Shown here piece by piece: positions 1-6,709 of a DNA stretch of 6,772 nucleotides (position 1 is the stretch's first letter; each line of letters opens with the position of its first letter). The position numbers were made by a program, and so were the translations under genes. Source of the stretch: Alphaproteobacteria bacterium (lineage in GTDB: Bacteria > Pseudomonadota > Alphaproteobacteria > UBA3830); assembly GCA_025998775.1 (NCBI GenBank), contig BNWK01000070.1, positions 1-6,772 on the forward strand, given 5' to 3'. The notes beneath the pieces were generated by a model. The model ran no database searches. It had not been told where the DNA came from and was given only the letters and a program-made list of their open reading frames with translations.

Positions 1-2831
1 CAGGATCTGTTCGGCCTGCTCGTCAACCACGAGAAGGAGATTGGCGAGGAGGAGCAGGAGAACCGGCGCCTCGTGGCGGCGCTGGGCAAGGCCGGCGTCG
101 AGATCAACCGTCTGCGCAGGCGGCTCGGCATCAGCGACAAGACGCCCGAGGAGCTTGCGGAGGAGCAGGCGCAACAGGAGGCCGAGGAGGAGAAAACCAA
201 AAAGCAGAAGAACCAGCTGCTGAAGGCGCTGCAGGATGCAGTGAAGGCACGCGGCGAGGCAGAGGAGGCGAAGGCGGCGGCGGGGAAGGCCCAGCAGGAT
301 GCGGTGAAAGCCAAGCGGGACAATGAGAAGGCATCAGAGGATGTGGTGGGCCTGAAGGAGGAGGCAGAGGAGATCAGAGCAGAGGCGGAGAAGGCCCGGG
401 AGGAGGCTGAGAAGGAGCGCGAGGAGGCGAAGAAGGTCAGAAAGGAGGTGGAGAAGTTGAAGGGTGTCGATGCTGTACAGGCTGCCGTGGACGCGTCCCT
501 CGCAGCGGAGAAGGCCAAAGCGGAGATTGAGAAGCTGAAGGAGGAGAACGAGGAACTGAAAAAGAAGGCTGCAAAGGCAGAGAAGGATGCGGAGAAGGCG
601 AAGGCAGAGAAGGAGCATGCATTGGACGTAATGGAAAAAAGCTTCGACCCTGCAGTGGCGAAGGACAACCAACAGCTGAGGAAACTGCTTGCCGAGAACG
701 ACGAACTGAAAAGGAAGCTTGATCAAACGGAGGAGGATAAAGATGATGCACAAAAGGGGAAAGAGAAAGCGAAGGGAGGTGCCCCAGAGACTCCACAAGG
801 TGCTGAACAGTTGAAGAACGAAAACGCGAAACTGAAGGCGGAAAACCAGGATCTGAAGAAGAAGAATGAACAGGCAGAGAAGGAGAAGGACGCTGCGGTG
901 AAGGCACTCGAGGAGCAGGAGAAGACTCGGGGTTTGGAGGCTATTGCGGCCCTTGCACGGGGGGAGGATGTCCCAGTTCCAAAGGAAAGGGAGGGACCGG
1001 CAGGGCTGAAGGATCCCGACTACCAGGCCTTATTGCAGAAGAGCGAAGAGGCGGTGGCTGAGAAGGAAAGGGAGAACGCTCTTTTGCGGGCGGAGCTTGG
1101 AAAGGCGAAGCAAGAGCAGTCCAAGGCGGCGGCGGCGGCGGATGCGGCCAAGCAGGAGAACGATGAATTGAAGAAAGAGATCGAAAAGCTGAAGAGCGGA
1201 CAGCCCCTGGAAAGATCACTGCCTCCTCAGACAGCAGCAGGGCAGGGGGGTACACAAAAAGAAAAGGAAGAAGTGCAGAAAGCGAAGGAGGCTCTGCTGG
1301 CAAAGAGTGCTGAACTCCAGCAAGCTCTTGCTCAGGCGCAGAAAGCAAAGGAGGATGCTCAGAAAGCAAGGGAGGATGCTCAGAAAGAAAAAGAGGAGAC
1401 GCAGAAGGCAAAGGAAGCCATGTTGGCGAAGGGCAATGAACTTCAAAGGGCCCTTGCAGGTTCGAAAGATGCACAAAAGGAAAAGGAAGAAGCGCAGAGG
1501 TTGAAAGAGGCGATATTGGCGAAGGGTAATGAACTACAAAGAGCTTTTGCAACCGCACAAAGGGAAAAGGAAGAAGCGCAGAAGATGAAGGAGGCGATAT
1601 TGGCGAAAGGTGCTGAAATACAAAGGGCTCTTGCAGCTGCCAAAGGTACACCTGGAAACGCATCCAAGGAAAAGGAAGAAGCGCAGAAGGCGAGAGATGA
1701 GGCACTGAAGGCGAAGGCAGAGGCACAGAAAGAGAAGGCAGAAGCACAGAAAGAGAAGGCGGAAGCTCAGAAAGAAAAAGAAGAATCGAAGAAGTTGAAG
1801 GAGGAGATGCAGGCGAAAGTCGCCGAGCTGCAGAAGGCCCTGGCAGCTGCCAAGGCGGCTCCGCCTGCAGCCACTCCAACACAGTCGCCTGCAGCAACGC
1901 CAACACAATCGCCTGGTACGACTCCGACTCAATCGGACGAGGCAGTTCAGAAGGACTTTATGGAGCTGCTCTTAGTGGCTCACACGGGCGAAGAGGCGCT
2001 GGCTTGGGAGAGGTACGAGAACGGGCGGCTGCGTGAGGCGCTTGCGAAGGCGAGGGGGCAGAGAGGAGGAGTGGCATTCGGAACGAGATCAGCAGCGGCA
2101 GCGGCGGCGGGCAGCCCGGAGGAGAGGGATGCACAGATCGCGGCACTGCAGGAGGAGATTGAGAAGATGAGGGAGGAGCAGGCGGATCGGGAGCAGGAGA
2201 AGGAGGACATGAATCCGAAGGAGAACGAGACGAAGGAGGAGCGGGAGGCACGGCTGCGGAGAGTTCTGAAGCGGCAGCGGAAGGAGAAAGACAACGTGAA
2301 GCAGAAGAACAAGTCGTTGAAGAAAGAGCTTAACAGCATCGACGGACAGTACCTTGAACAGCTCGAGTTTGCGCAAGAGGAGCTTGAGACCCTCGAAAAG
2401 TGTGTGTGTGTGTGTGTGTGTGTTTGTGTTGTTTTAAAGTGTGTATGTGTTCGTGTGTTTGTGTTGATGTTTATAAGCTTCTTTTTTTTTTGTGGTTATT
2501 TAGGGTGAGTTGTATAATGATGTTTTTGTATCTTTAACCGCTTTTTTTTTTCCTTTTTTCCTTTTTCTTTTTCCAGTGAAAATCAAAGGCTTCTCGAGGA
2601 GAATAATTCGCTGAGGCGCCGGCTTGGCGACAGCAGTCCCGGCAAGGGCGACGCGACACCCACCTTGTCAACAACACCGAGGCTCGACCAATCATCGACA
2701 AGGAGGAGACCGCGGGATAACAAGCAGCTGATATCCAAGTACAAGAACCTGAAGAAGGAAAAGAACAACATCGACAAGGATTACCTCGATGAGATCGAGT
2801 TCGCCGCAGAGGAGCTGGAGCGTCTTGAGAA
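1..2831 (+). CDS. Long coiled-coil repeat protein, 5'-partial, two exons (1-2399, 2577-2831)
   Basis: The frame is open from base 1, so the start codon lies upstream. Exon 1 runs to 2399 and exon 2 from 2577 to 2831, giving about 884 visible residues. Joining AA (2398-2399) to T (2577) restores an Asn codon and continues the coiled-coil reading ETLE-N-ENQRLLEENN. The protein is dominated by Glu, Lys, Ala and Gln with heptad-like spacing. Visible parts, in order: an N-terminal DLFGLLVNHE segment, a long E/K/A coiled coil, five 28-residue repeats (1258-1854), a Thr/Pro/Ser linker (1870-1935), a second DFMELLLVAH segment (1954-2052), a poly-Ala patch (about 2089-2112), and a duplicated 33-residue module (2299-2397 and 2731-2829). 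No motor, kinase, signal peptide or membrane segment is visible. The family is not recognised; golgin-, tether- or cytoskeleton-like proteins are possible. The DLFGLLV...LRRRLG pattern faintly recalls the p115/Uso1 C-terminal region, which is inference only. The 3' end is unresolved beyond 2831. Confidence 0.85.
1258..1854 (+). repeat. Five 28-residue (84-nt) coiled-coil repeats
   Basis: Copies lie at 1258-1341, 1384-1467, 1477-1560, 1561-1644 and 1771-1854. Each follows the pattern KEKEE-x-Q-K-x-K-E-A-x-LAKG-x-E-LQ-x-A-L-A. At 28 residues each copy is four heptads, so tandem copies keep the coiled-coil register. Copies 3 and 4 are directly adjacent. Spacers are short K-A-x-E-D-A-Q or K-E-K-A-E-A-Q units. 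Copies 2, 3 and 4 share the most sequence, which points to recent duplication. Confidence 0.9.
1870..1935 (+). repeat. 24-nt tandem repeat encoding an A/T-TPTQS-P linker
   Basis: Three units of an eight-residue motif (ATPTQSPA, ATPTQSPG, TTPTQS) follow the coiled-coil repeats. Third codon positions vary (CAG/CAA, CCA/CCG, ACA/ACT) while the peptide is kept. The Pro/Thr/Ser content suggests a flexible, possibly phosphorylated hinge that breaks the coiled coil. Confidence 0.85.
2400..2423 (+). repeat. (GT)12 microsatellite forming the intron 5' end
   Basis: Twelve perfect GT units start at the splice donor itself, so the exact donor is defined by the reading frame rather than by a unique GT. 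Similar TG-rich starts occur in the second plus-strand intron and in minus-strand introns. Confidence 0.95.
2400..2576 (+). other. Intron 1 of the plus-strand coiled-coil gene
   Basis: This is a 177-nt GT...AG intron, phase 2. It opens with an uninterrupted (GT)12 tract and ends with a long T/C tract and TTCCAG. Without splicing the frame would read a meaningless Val/Cys run to a TAG at 2506-2508. With splicing it returns directly to Glu/Asn/Leu/Arg coiled coil. Confidence 0.9.
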
Positions 2832-2905
2832 GTGTGTTGTGTGTGCATATATGTAAGTCTGTATGTGTGTTGTTGGTTGTATGTGTGTGTGTGTTGTTGA
2901 TGATG
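2832..2905 (+). other. 5' part of intron 2 (TG-rich), acceptor not resolved
   Basis: After ...ELERLE-AA the sequence turns into a GTGTGTTGTGTG tract, as at the exon 1 boundary. A consensus GTAAGT donor sits 21 nt further on (2853-2858) in the same phase, so a seven-codon longer exon 2 is possible. I could not find a convincing downstream acceptor that continues in phase 2. Confidence 0.7.
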
Positions 2906-2966
2906 ACGAGGAGGAGGAGGATGCGGTATACTAAGCAGACAGAGAAGGGGTTGATTAAGGAAGTGT

Positions 2967-3596
2967 TTAAGTGGAAGTGGGAGGAGAAAACGAGTTCTTT
3001 GATGAGTAGAAAACGAAGCAGAAGACTTTGAAGGAGGGGATGAAGAAGAAGATTTTGAAAAGGAAAATGAAGAGGAGGCAGAGGAGGACAAACCAGACGA
3101 CTGGGACTGAGACTGCAAAGCCGAGGGGAATTGGGACTGGGGCATTGCCACCCACACTTGTACTCACGACTGAGCTGGACTCTGCAGCTGCACTACTTCC
3201 GCTCTTAGGAGGCGAGGCGAGGAGTCCTTTCTTTTCATTCGTCTGCCCTGCTTCAGCAGGTCCTGCATTTGCTGAAGTTTGTGCGCCTGTGTGTGTGCCT
3301 GTGCCTGCACGCGTACCAGCCATTGCTGTTGATGGTGCGGGCGCTGCAGGTGCTGGTGCTGCGGTTGGTGCTGGTGCAGTCTGGGTCTTTGTGGAATATG
3401 ACACCGAGCCAACAGGAGCAATCCGATAAGAAAACTGCAGCGACGACACTGCAGGAGCAGGAGCAGGAGCAGGAGCAGTGGTGATGCTAGTGGTAGCACG
3501 AGAAGAAGAAGAAGAAGAAGGAACAGCCTCTGGCAGCGTGTGTGTAGTGGAGGTTCCGGCAGCTTTAGACCGGGAAGGTGTAGTAGGTGTCAGCAT
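2967..3596 (-). CDS. Candidate Ala/Pro/Thr/Ser-rich protein with hydrophobic C-terminus
   Basis: On the minus strand 209 codons are open from an ATG at 3594-3596 to TAA. The N-terminal two thirds are Ala, Pro, Thr and Ser rich (runs of Ser, alternating Ala-Pro). A strongly hydrophobic stretch follows (roughly residues 150-195), rich in Val, Leu and Phe. That layout would suit a mucin-like surface protein with a C-terminal anchor. However, the hydrophobic part is the exact antisense of the plus-strand Glu/Asp tract, and the region is low complexity, so it may be a shadow frame. No splice sites typical of this locus were found around it on this strand. Confidence 0.22.
   Translation of the reverse strand: MLTPTTPSRSKAAGTSTTHTLPEAVPSSSSSSRATTSITTAPAPAPAPAVSSLQFSYRIAPVGSVSYSTKTQTAPAPTAAPAPAAPAPSTAMAGTRAGTGTHTGAQTSANAGPAEAGQTNEKKGLLASPPKSGSSAAAESSSVVSTSVGGNAPVPIPLGFAVSVPVVWFVLLCLLFIFLFKIFFFIPSFKVFCFVFYSSKNSFSPPTST
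3006..3110 (+). CDS. Candidate acidic C-terminal exon ending KPDDWD-stop
   Basis: This plus frame reads about 34 residues, mostly Glu and Asp with two DFE motifs, and ends in DKPDDWD and TGA (3108-3110). An acidic tail after a coiled coil is common in tether proteins. The KPDDWD string also resembles a motif of the calnexin/calreticulin P-domain, but nothing else of that family is present. No acceptor joins it in phase to the main exon 2 donor; an alternative donor one base into the AAGT and the AG at 3005-3006 would be needed. It could be chance in a GAA/GAG-rich tract. Confidence 0.22.
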   Translation, partial: VENEAEDFEGGDEEEDFEKENEEEAEEDKPDDWD

Positions 3597-3620
3597 GCGC
3601 GGGCTGTTGTCTGGGTGTAA

Positions 3621-3965
3621 GGGGAGAATGAAGAAGAAGAAGAAGAGAAGGAGGAGAATGAGGAGGAGGAAGAGGGGGAAGAAGAAGAGGAGGAGGAGGA
3701 GGGGGAGAACAAGAGCGAGTCTGGTATGCCACGCGAGGAGACCGGCGTGCGCGTGCTGTCGGTGGTGCGTGTGCGTGTGCTGCTTCTCGCAGAGCGTGTG
3801 CTGTCCGTCGTCGGCGTCAGCTCAGGAGTTGGCGCGTTCGAGTACGAGGTAGATGACATGGATGAGGCGTACGACGCGGTGGAGGCCGAAGAAGGAGTGG
3901 TGGCTGTAGACTACGGCCCACTCCAGCCATCACTGCCTACGCCGCCTATGCTAGCACTGGCATGA
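3621..3965 (+). CDS. Candidate acidic plus-strand open frame (poly-Glu then Val/Asp/Glu-rich)
   Basis: Between a TAA at 3618-3620 and a TGA at 3963-3965 this frame encodes a roughly 30-residue Glu run, then a mixed segment including FEYEVDDMDEAYDAVEAEE. The second half has high G/C at third codon positions, like the start of exon 1, and looks less repetitive than its surroundings. A possible GAG|GTAGAT donor lies inside it (about 3849). No good acceptor precedes the poly-Glu tract. Confidence 0.2.
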   Translation, partial: GENEEEEEEKEENEEEEEGEEEEEEEEGENKSESGMPREETGVRVLSVVRVRVLLLAERVLSVVGVSSGVGAFEYEVDDMDEAYDAVEAEEGVVAVDYGPLQPSLPTPPMLALA

Positions 3966-4029
3966 TCCCAGCTCCCACCACCACCACCAGCACCACCCCA
4001 ACCATCGGTGCCTGGGCCAGCACTGGCAT
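3918..4029. repeat. Imperfect direct repeat with a 9-bp indel
   Basis: Copy 1 (3918-3963, 46 nt) and copy 2 (3993-4029, 37 nt) align with a single 9-nt gap. They share CCA[CT]... at the start and AGCACTGGCAT at the end. The gap is three codons long, and several differences fall on the same codon position, consistent with coding sequence, though the wobble position is shared by frames on both strands. Confidence 0.75.
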
Positions 4030-4139
4030 CAGCCCTGCCACCATCACCAGCACCAGCAACAGCAACAGCAACGACAGCAGACTGCGATTGCGCTGTTTGG
4101 AAAGACATTCTTTTCAAAGCAGCAGCAGAGGCATTGATC
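3927..4139 (+). CDS. Candidate plus-strand exon, Thr/Ser/Ala-rich (phase 1 to phase 1)
   Basis: An AG after CACTCC (3925-3926) could open an exon reading ITAYAAYASTGMIPAP, a Thr/Ser-rich stretch, then SRLRLRCLERHSFQSSS and ending before GTTTGC at 4140. The peptide contains an internal duplication (ASTGMIPAP and ASTGISPAT) matching the DNA repeat at 3918-4029. Ending in phase 1 it would join the 33-nt segments downstream without a stop. Another frame (ending KDILFKAAAEALI) is also open here. Confidence 0.25.
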
Positions 4140-4232
4140 GTTTGCGTGTTGGTGTTTGTGTTAATGCTAGTATTTATGTTACGTGTGTGTTTGTAATTTT
4201 TTATGTGCTTCGGATTTCGTTCACAACCACAG
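4140..4232 (+). other. Probable plus-strand intron (TG- and T-rich)
   Basis: The 93 nt begin GTTTGCGTGTTGG, stay rich in T and TG, and end in TTCACAACCACAG. Base composition matches intron 1 and the inverse of the minus-strand introns. The donor is not consensus, but a GTTTT donor is also used in the minus gene. Confidence 0.4.
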
Positions 4233-4265
4233 GACCCGGGGCAGCCTTAGGATTTCCAGCGGCAG
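4233..4265 (+). CDS. Candidate 33-nt plus-strand exon
   Basis: The segment is bounded by ACCACAG at its 5' side and CAG|GTTTTTT at its 3' side. In phase 1 it reads PGAALGFPAA without a stop; in phase 0 it would stop (DPGQP then TAG). Very short, so support is from splice signals and phase agreement only. Confidence 0.25.
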
Positions 4266-4363
4266 GTTTTTTCCTGTGAAAACCTGTGTAATACCACTTG
4301 TATTATTGTTGTTGTTGCTACCCACTACTATCACTGCTCGCATCACCACAACTACCTGCTCAG

Positions 4364-4396
4364 CCATTGATATCAAATCTTGTTTGTTACTACCAC
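4364..4396 (+). CDS. Candidate 33-nt plus-strand exon with GTGAGT donor
   Basis: It is preceded by a pyrimidine-rich stretch ending CTGCTCAG and followed by a good donor, CAC|GTGAGT. Phase 1 gives IDIKSCLLLP and phase 0 gives PLISNLVCYYH. Phase 1 fits the preceding candidate exon; phase 0 fits the open frame of the 4671-4753 exon. The conflict is unresolved. Confidence 0.25.
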
Positions 4397-4481
4397 GTGA
4401 GTAAAAATATTCAGTTCATCTTTACGTAATAAGCAACCACACTAAAGATTATCACTCATGTGGGTTTAAAAGCACGTTTGA

Positions 4482-4521
4482 GCTTGACTGTGTACAGTCT
4501 GTGCTTGATTATGTACAGTCT
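4482..4521. repeat. Two 19-bp direct repeats containing an inverted repeat
   Basis: The 19-mer at 4482-4500 and that at 4503-4521 differ at two positions, with a 21-bp period. Copy 1 contains GACTGT-GT-ACAGTC, a 6-bp arm inverted repeat. It lies in the presumed intron between 4397 and 4670, with no assigned role. Confidence 0.8.
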
Positions 4522-4670
4522 GGTTTTATTTCTCTGATTGTGTATTTTGAAGTCGACTGGAGTTTGTCTGCCAGTGGCGGTGTGTTTAAGCAATCGAAAA
4601 AAGTTTGAAGTGCCTCAAACTTACACTTTTTTGATGTTTCGTTTTATAATATTATGATCTTTATTTTCAG

Positions 4671-4753
4671 GTTTTGATGATGGAGAATTTTGACGATGGA
4701 TCTCCAAGTCATGCCATGACAGGATCGAGTGTGGTGAGCTTGCGGACGAGTAG
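4671..4753 (+). CDS. Probable plus-strand exon with strong splice sites
   Basis: The acceptor is a clear T-rich tract ending TTTATTTTCAG (to 4670) and the donor is a consensus AG|GTAAGA (4754). In phase 0 the 83 nt read MMENFDDGSPSHAMTG then SSVVSLRTS, ordinary-looking Ser-rich sequence after Val-Leu. If the donor is unused, a TAA follows one codon later (4755-4757). The tandem ATG at 4677 and 4680 also allows this to be the first coding exon of a separate gene behind a 5'-UTR intron. If read in phase 1 it stops after FDDGEF. Product unknown. Confidence 0.5.
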
Positions 4754-4857
4754 GTAAGAGTGGATTCATTTGCAGGAGGAACAGACGCTAATGTTGTGAT
4801 AATTTTTTTTTGTTTCATTATATATGTATGCATTCATTATTTTATTTTGATTTTTAG

Positions 4858-4933
4858 TTTGAGTTTTGGAATATTTAAAATGTATTTTTGTGTTTTATGT
4901 GGAAGAGAAAATAAAAAAATTAATCACAGATAA
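4858..4933 (+). CDS. Candidate terminal exon of the same plus-strand transcript
   Basis: A T-rich tract ending GATTTTTAG (4857) would close a 104-nt intron and join AG+T as Ser in frame with the 4671-4753 exon. The reading then continues LSFGIFKMYFCVLCGRENKK to TAA at 4931-4933. AATAAA (4910-4915) falls inside, so this may equally be 3' untranslated sequence. Confidence 0.25.
4910..4915 (+). promoter_or_regulatory. Possible polyadenylation signal AATAAA
   Basis: A canonical hexamer follows the last plausible plus-strand exon, in AT-rich sequence. A second copy is at 5387-5392. In AT-rich DNA either may be chance, and this organism may not use AATAAA. Confidence 0.25.
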
Positions 4934-5857
4934 ACTGACGAAGGAACTCACTTTCCCTTATTCACTCGACTTCCACAACACCTATTCATTTTGTACATTC
5001 CCAAACTCCTTAACACATACAATTTCTCACACACAAAACGTCCACAACAAACGTAAAGTAAACATATTTGTGTGAAACTTCGTCTGACGAGCAGAGTGTT
5101 GGTGGGCAACTGATAATACTGATGTTGATGTTGGAAGTTGGGAGGGAATATCGGTAAAGGAGGAAGGCGGTAGAGGTAGAGGAAGGGATAATCAATAGGC
5201 AAAAAAAAAAAAAAAGGATCCCTAATGTGAATGCGGAGAATTGCCAGTCTTTGTTCGACGTACAATACGATGAGTAATGGCATTGCTTTGCTTTATGAAC
5301 AACTCCAAACTTTGGCCTGTCTTGGCCTGAGTCATCACTCATCAACGCCAGAGCCAATGCCAATGTCAATGCCCAATAGGATTGGCAATAAAGACCCCCA
5401 ATGCCAGTGCAAGTGTCGATGCCAGCGGTTGTGAACAACTCAATGTTTAGTGGGGGATTTCTCATTCTAGACTCAGGCTTGTTAACGACAAGCAGAGTGC
5501 TCTTTTGCGAATGCGAATACCACTACGAGCGCTGATATCAGCGGGAATACAGTCATTCTGATTACATGCCTCAACTGAATCATTCTATTTTTTTTTCCAA
5601 AATACATATTTTTTTTTTTTTTTTCAAGATACATATTTAAATTAAGCGAGGTGAAAATCAAAAATCAAAATTTAATCTTTCTCTCCACACAAACACTAAA
5701 CAAACAAACAAAGGAAAGAATGAGAGAATAAAAACACAAAGAAAAAAGGAAGAAGAGAAAACAAAAAGAAAAAAACTAGAAGACATGAAAAACAAAGCTT
5801 AAAAAAATAAAAAACTTAAAAAAAATAAAAAATAAAAACTAGGAAGTTACATCAACC
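4934..5857. other. AT-rich region between convergent genes, no supported gene
   Basis: It contains A and T homopolymers (5202-5216 and 5611-5624), a degenerate AATGCC hexamer cluster (5356-5373, 5399-5423), a perfect 14-bp palindrome (5530-5543) and two copies of ATACATATTT (5602-5611, 5629-5638). The part from about 5640 to 5857 is A-rich on plus, hence T-rich in the minus transcript, and probably is 3' untranslated sequence of the minus gene. A minus open frame of about 150 codons (5010-5465) exists but crosses homopolymers and has no coding-like features. Confidence 0.6.

Positions 5858-6709
<852 letters not shown>

Larger units (their letters stand above)
2299..2829 (+). repeat. Duplicated 33-residue exon-end module
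   Basis: The module at 2299-2397 (end of exon 1) and at 2731-2829 (end of exon 2) matches at 20 of 33 residues without gaps. Shared features are LKKE-x-N, ID, YL and EFA-x-EELE-x-LE. Both copies are followed by AA and a TG-rich phase-2 intron at the same codon position. This is best explained by duplication of an exon with its flanking intron boundary. Confidence 0.8.
2906..3926. other. Low-complexity region with open frames on both strands, gene model unresolved
   Basis: The region contains purine-rich tracts (about 3035-3090 and 3629-3711), an AGGAGC hexamer array (about 3450-3478) and alternating GCT/GGT-type codons (about 3335-3380). Such sequence has few stop codons in any frame, so long open frames are weak evidence. 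Plus-strand TG-rich stretches (for example 3279-3302) resemble this locus's introns on the sense strand, which slightly favours plus-strand transcription. Individual candidate coding segments are listed separately with low confidence. Confidence 0.5.
3590..4246 (-). pseudogene. Candidate minus frame interrupted by one TAG (Gly/Ala part, then Ser/Thr part)
   Basis: One minus-strand frame is open from 4246 to 3590 apart from a single TAG at 3911-3913. Before the TAG it is Gly/Ala-rich with two DGW-x-G motifs; after it, Ser/Thr-rich with a poly-Ser run, ending at TGA 3590-3592. The ATG of the downstream Ala/Pro/Thr-rich frame overlaps that TGA in another frame, with similar composition across the shift. 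This could be a degenerate gene, an error, or chance openness in low-complexity DNA. The upstream part (about 4140-4232) is AC-rich on this strand, unlike introns here. Confidence 0.15.

Noticed and set aside
131..2376. Long minus-strand open frames opposite exon 1 (Leu- or Pro/Ser-rich)
   Set aside because: They are antisense shadows of GAG/AAG/GCN-rich coding sequence; composition is explained by the plus-strand repeats.
2400..2508. Continuation of the first exon into a Val/Cys-rich tail to TAG at 2506
   Set aside because: The tail is translated (GT)n microsatellite; splicing 2400-2576 restores coiled-coil sequence in frame with good splice sites.
2534..3157. Minus-strand Ser/His-rich open frame of about 200 codons
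   Set aside because: It runs antisense through the confident exon 2 and through intron 1's T-rich tract, so it is a shadow.
3902..3919. An 18-nt GT...AG mini-intron on the minus strand that would remove the in-frame TAG
   Set aside because: It is in frame but unrealistically short for this genome and lacks a pyrimidine tract.
4754..4775. A 22-nt intron from GTAAGA to TTTGCAG
   Set aside because: Far shorter than the 65-180 nt introns of this locus, and the joined frame stops after a few codons; the AG at 4857 is more plausible.
5356..5423. CRISPR-like or regulatory repeat array made of AATGCC hexamers
   Set aside because: Units are short, degenerate and lack unique spacers; this is simple-sequence drift.
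5010..5465. Minus-strand open frame of about 150 codons
   Set aside because: It crosses a poly(A) homopolymer, has mixed hydrophobic low-information sequence and no splice or family support.
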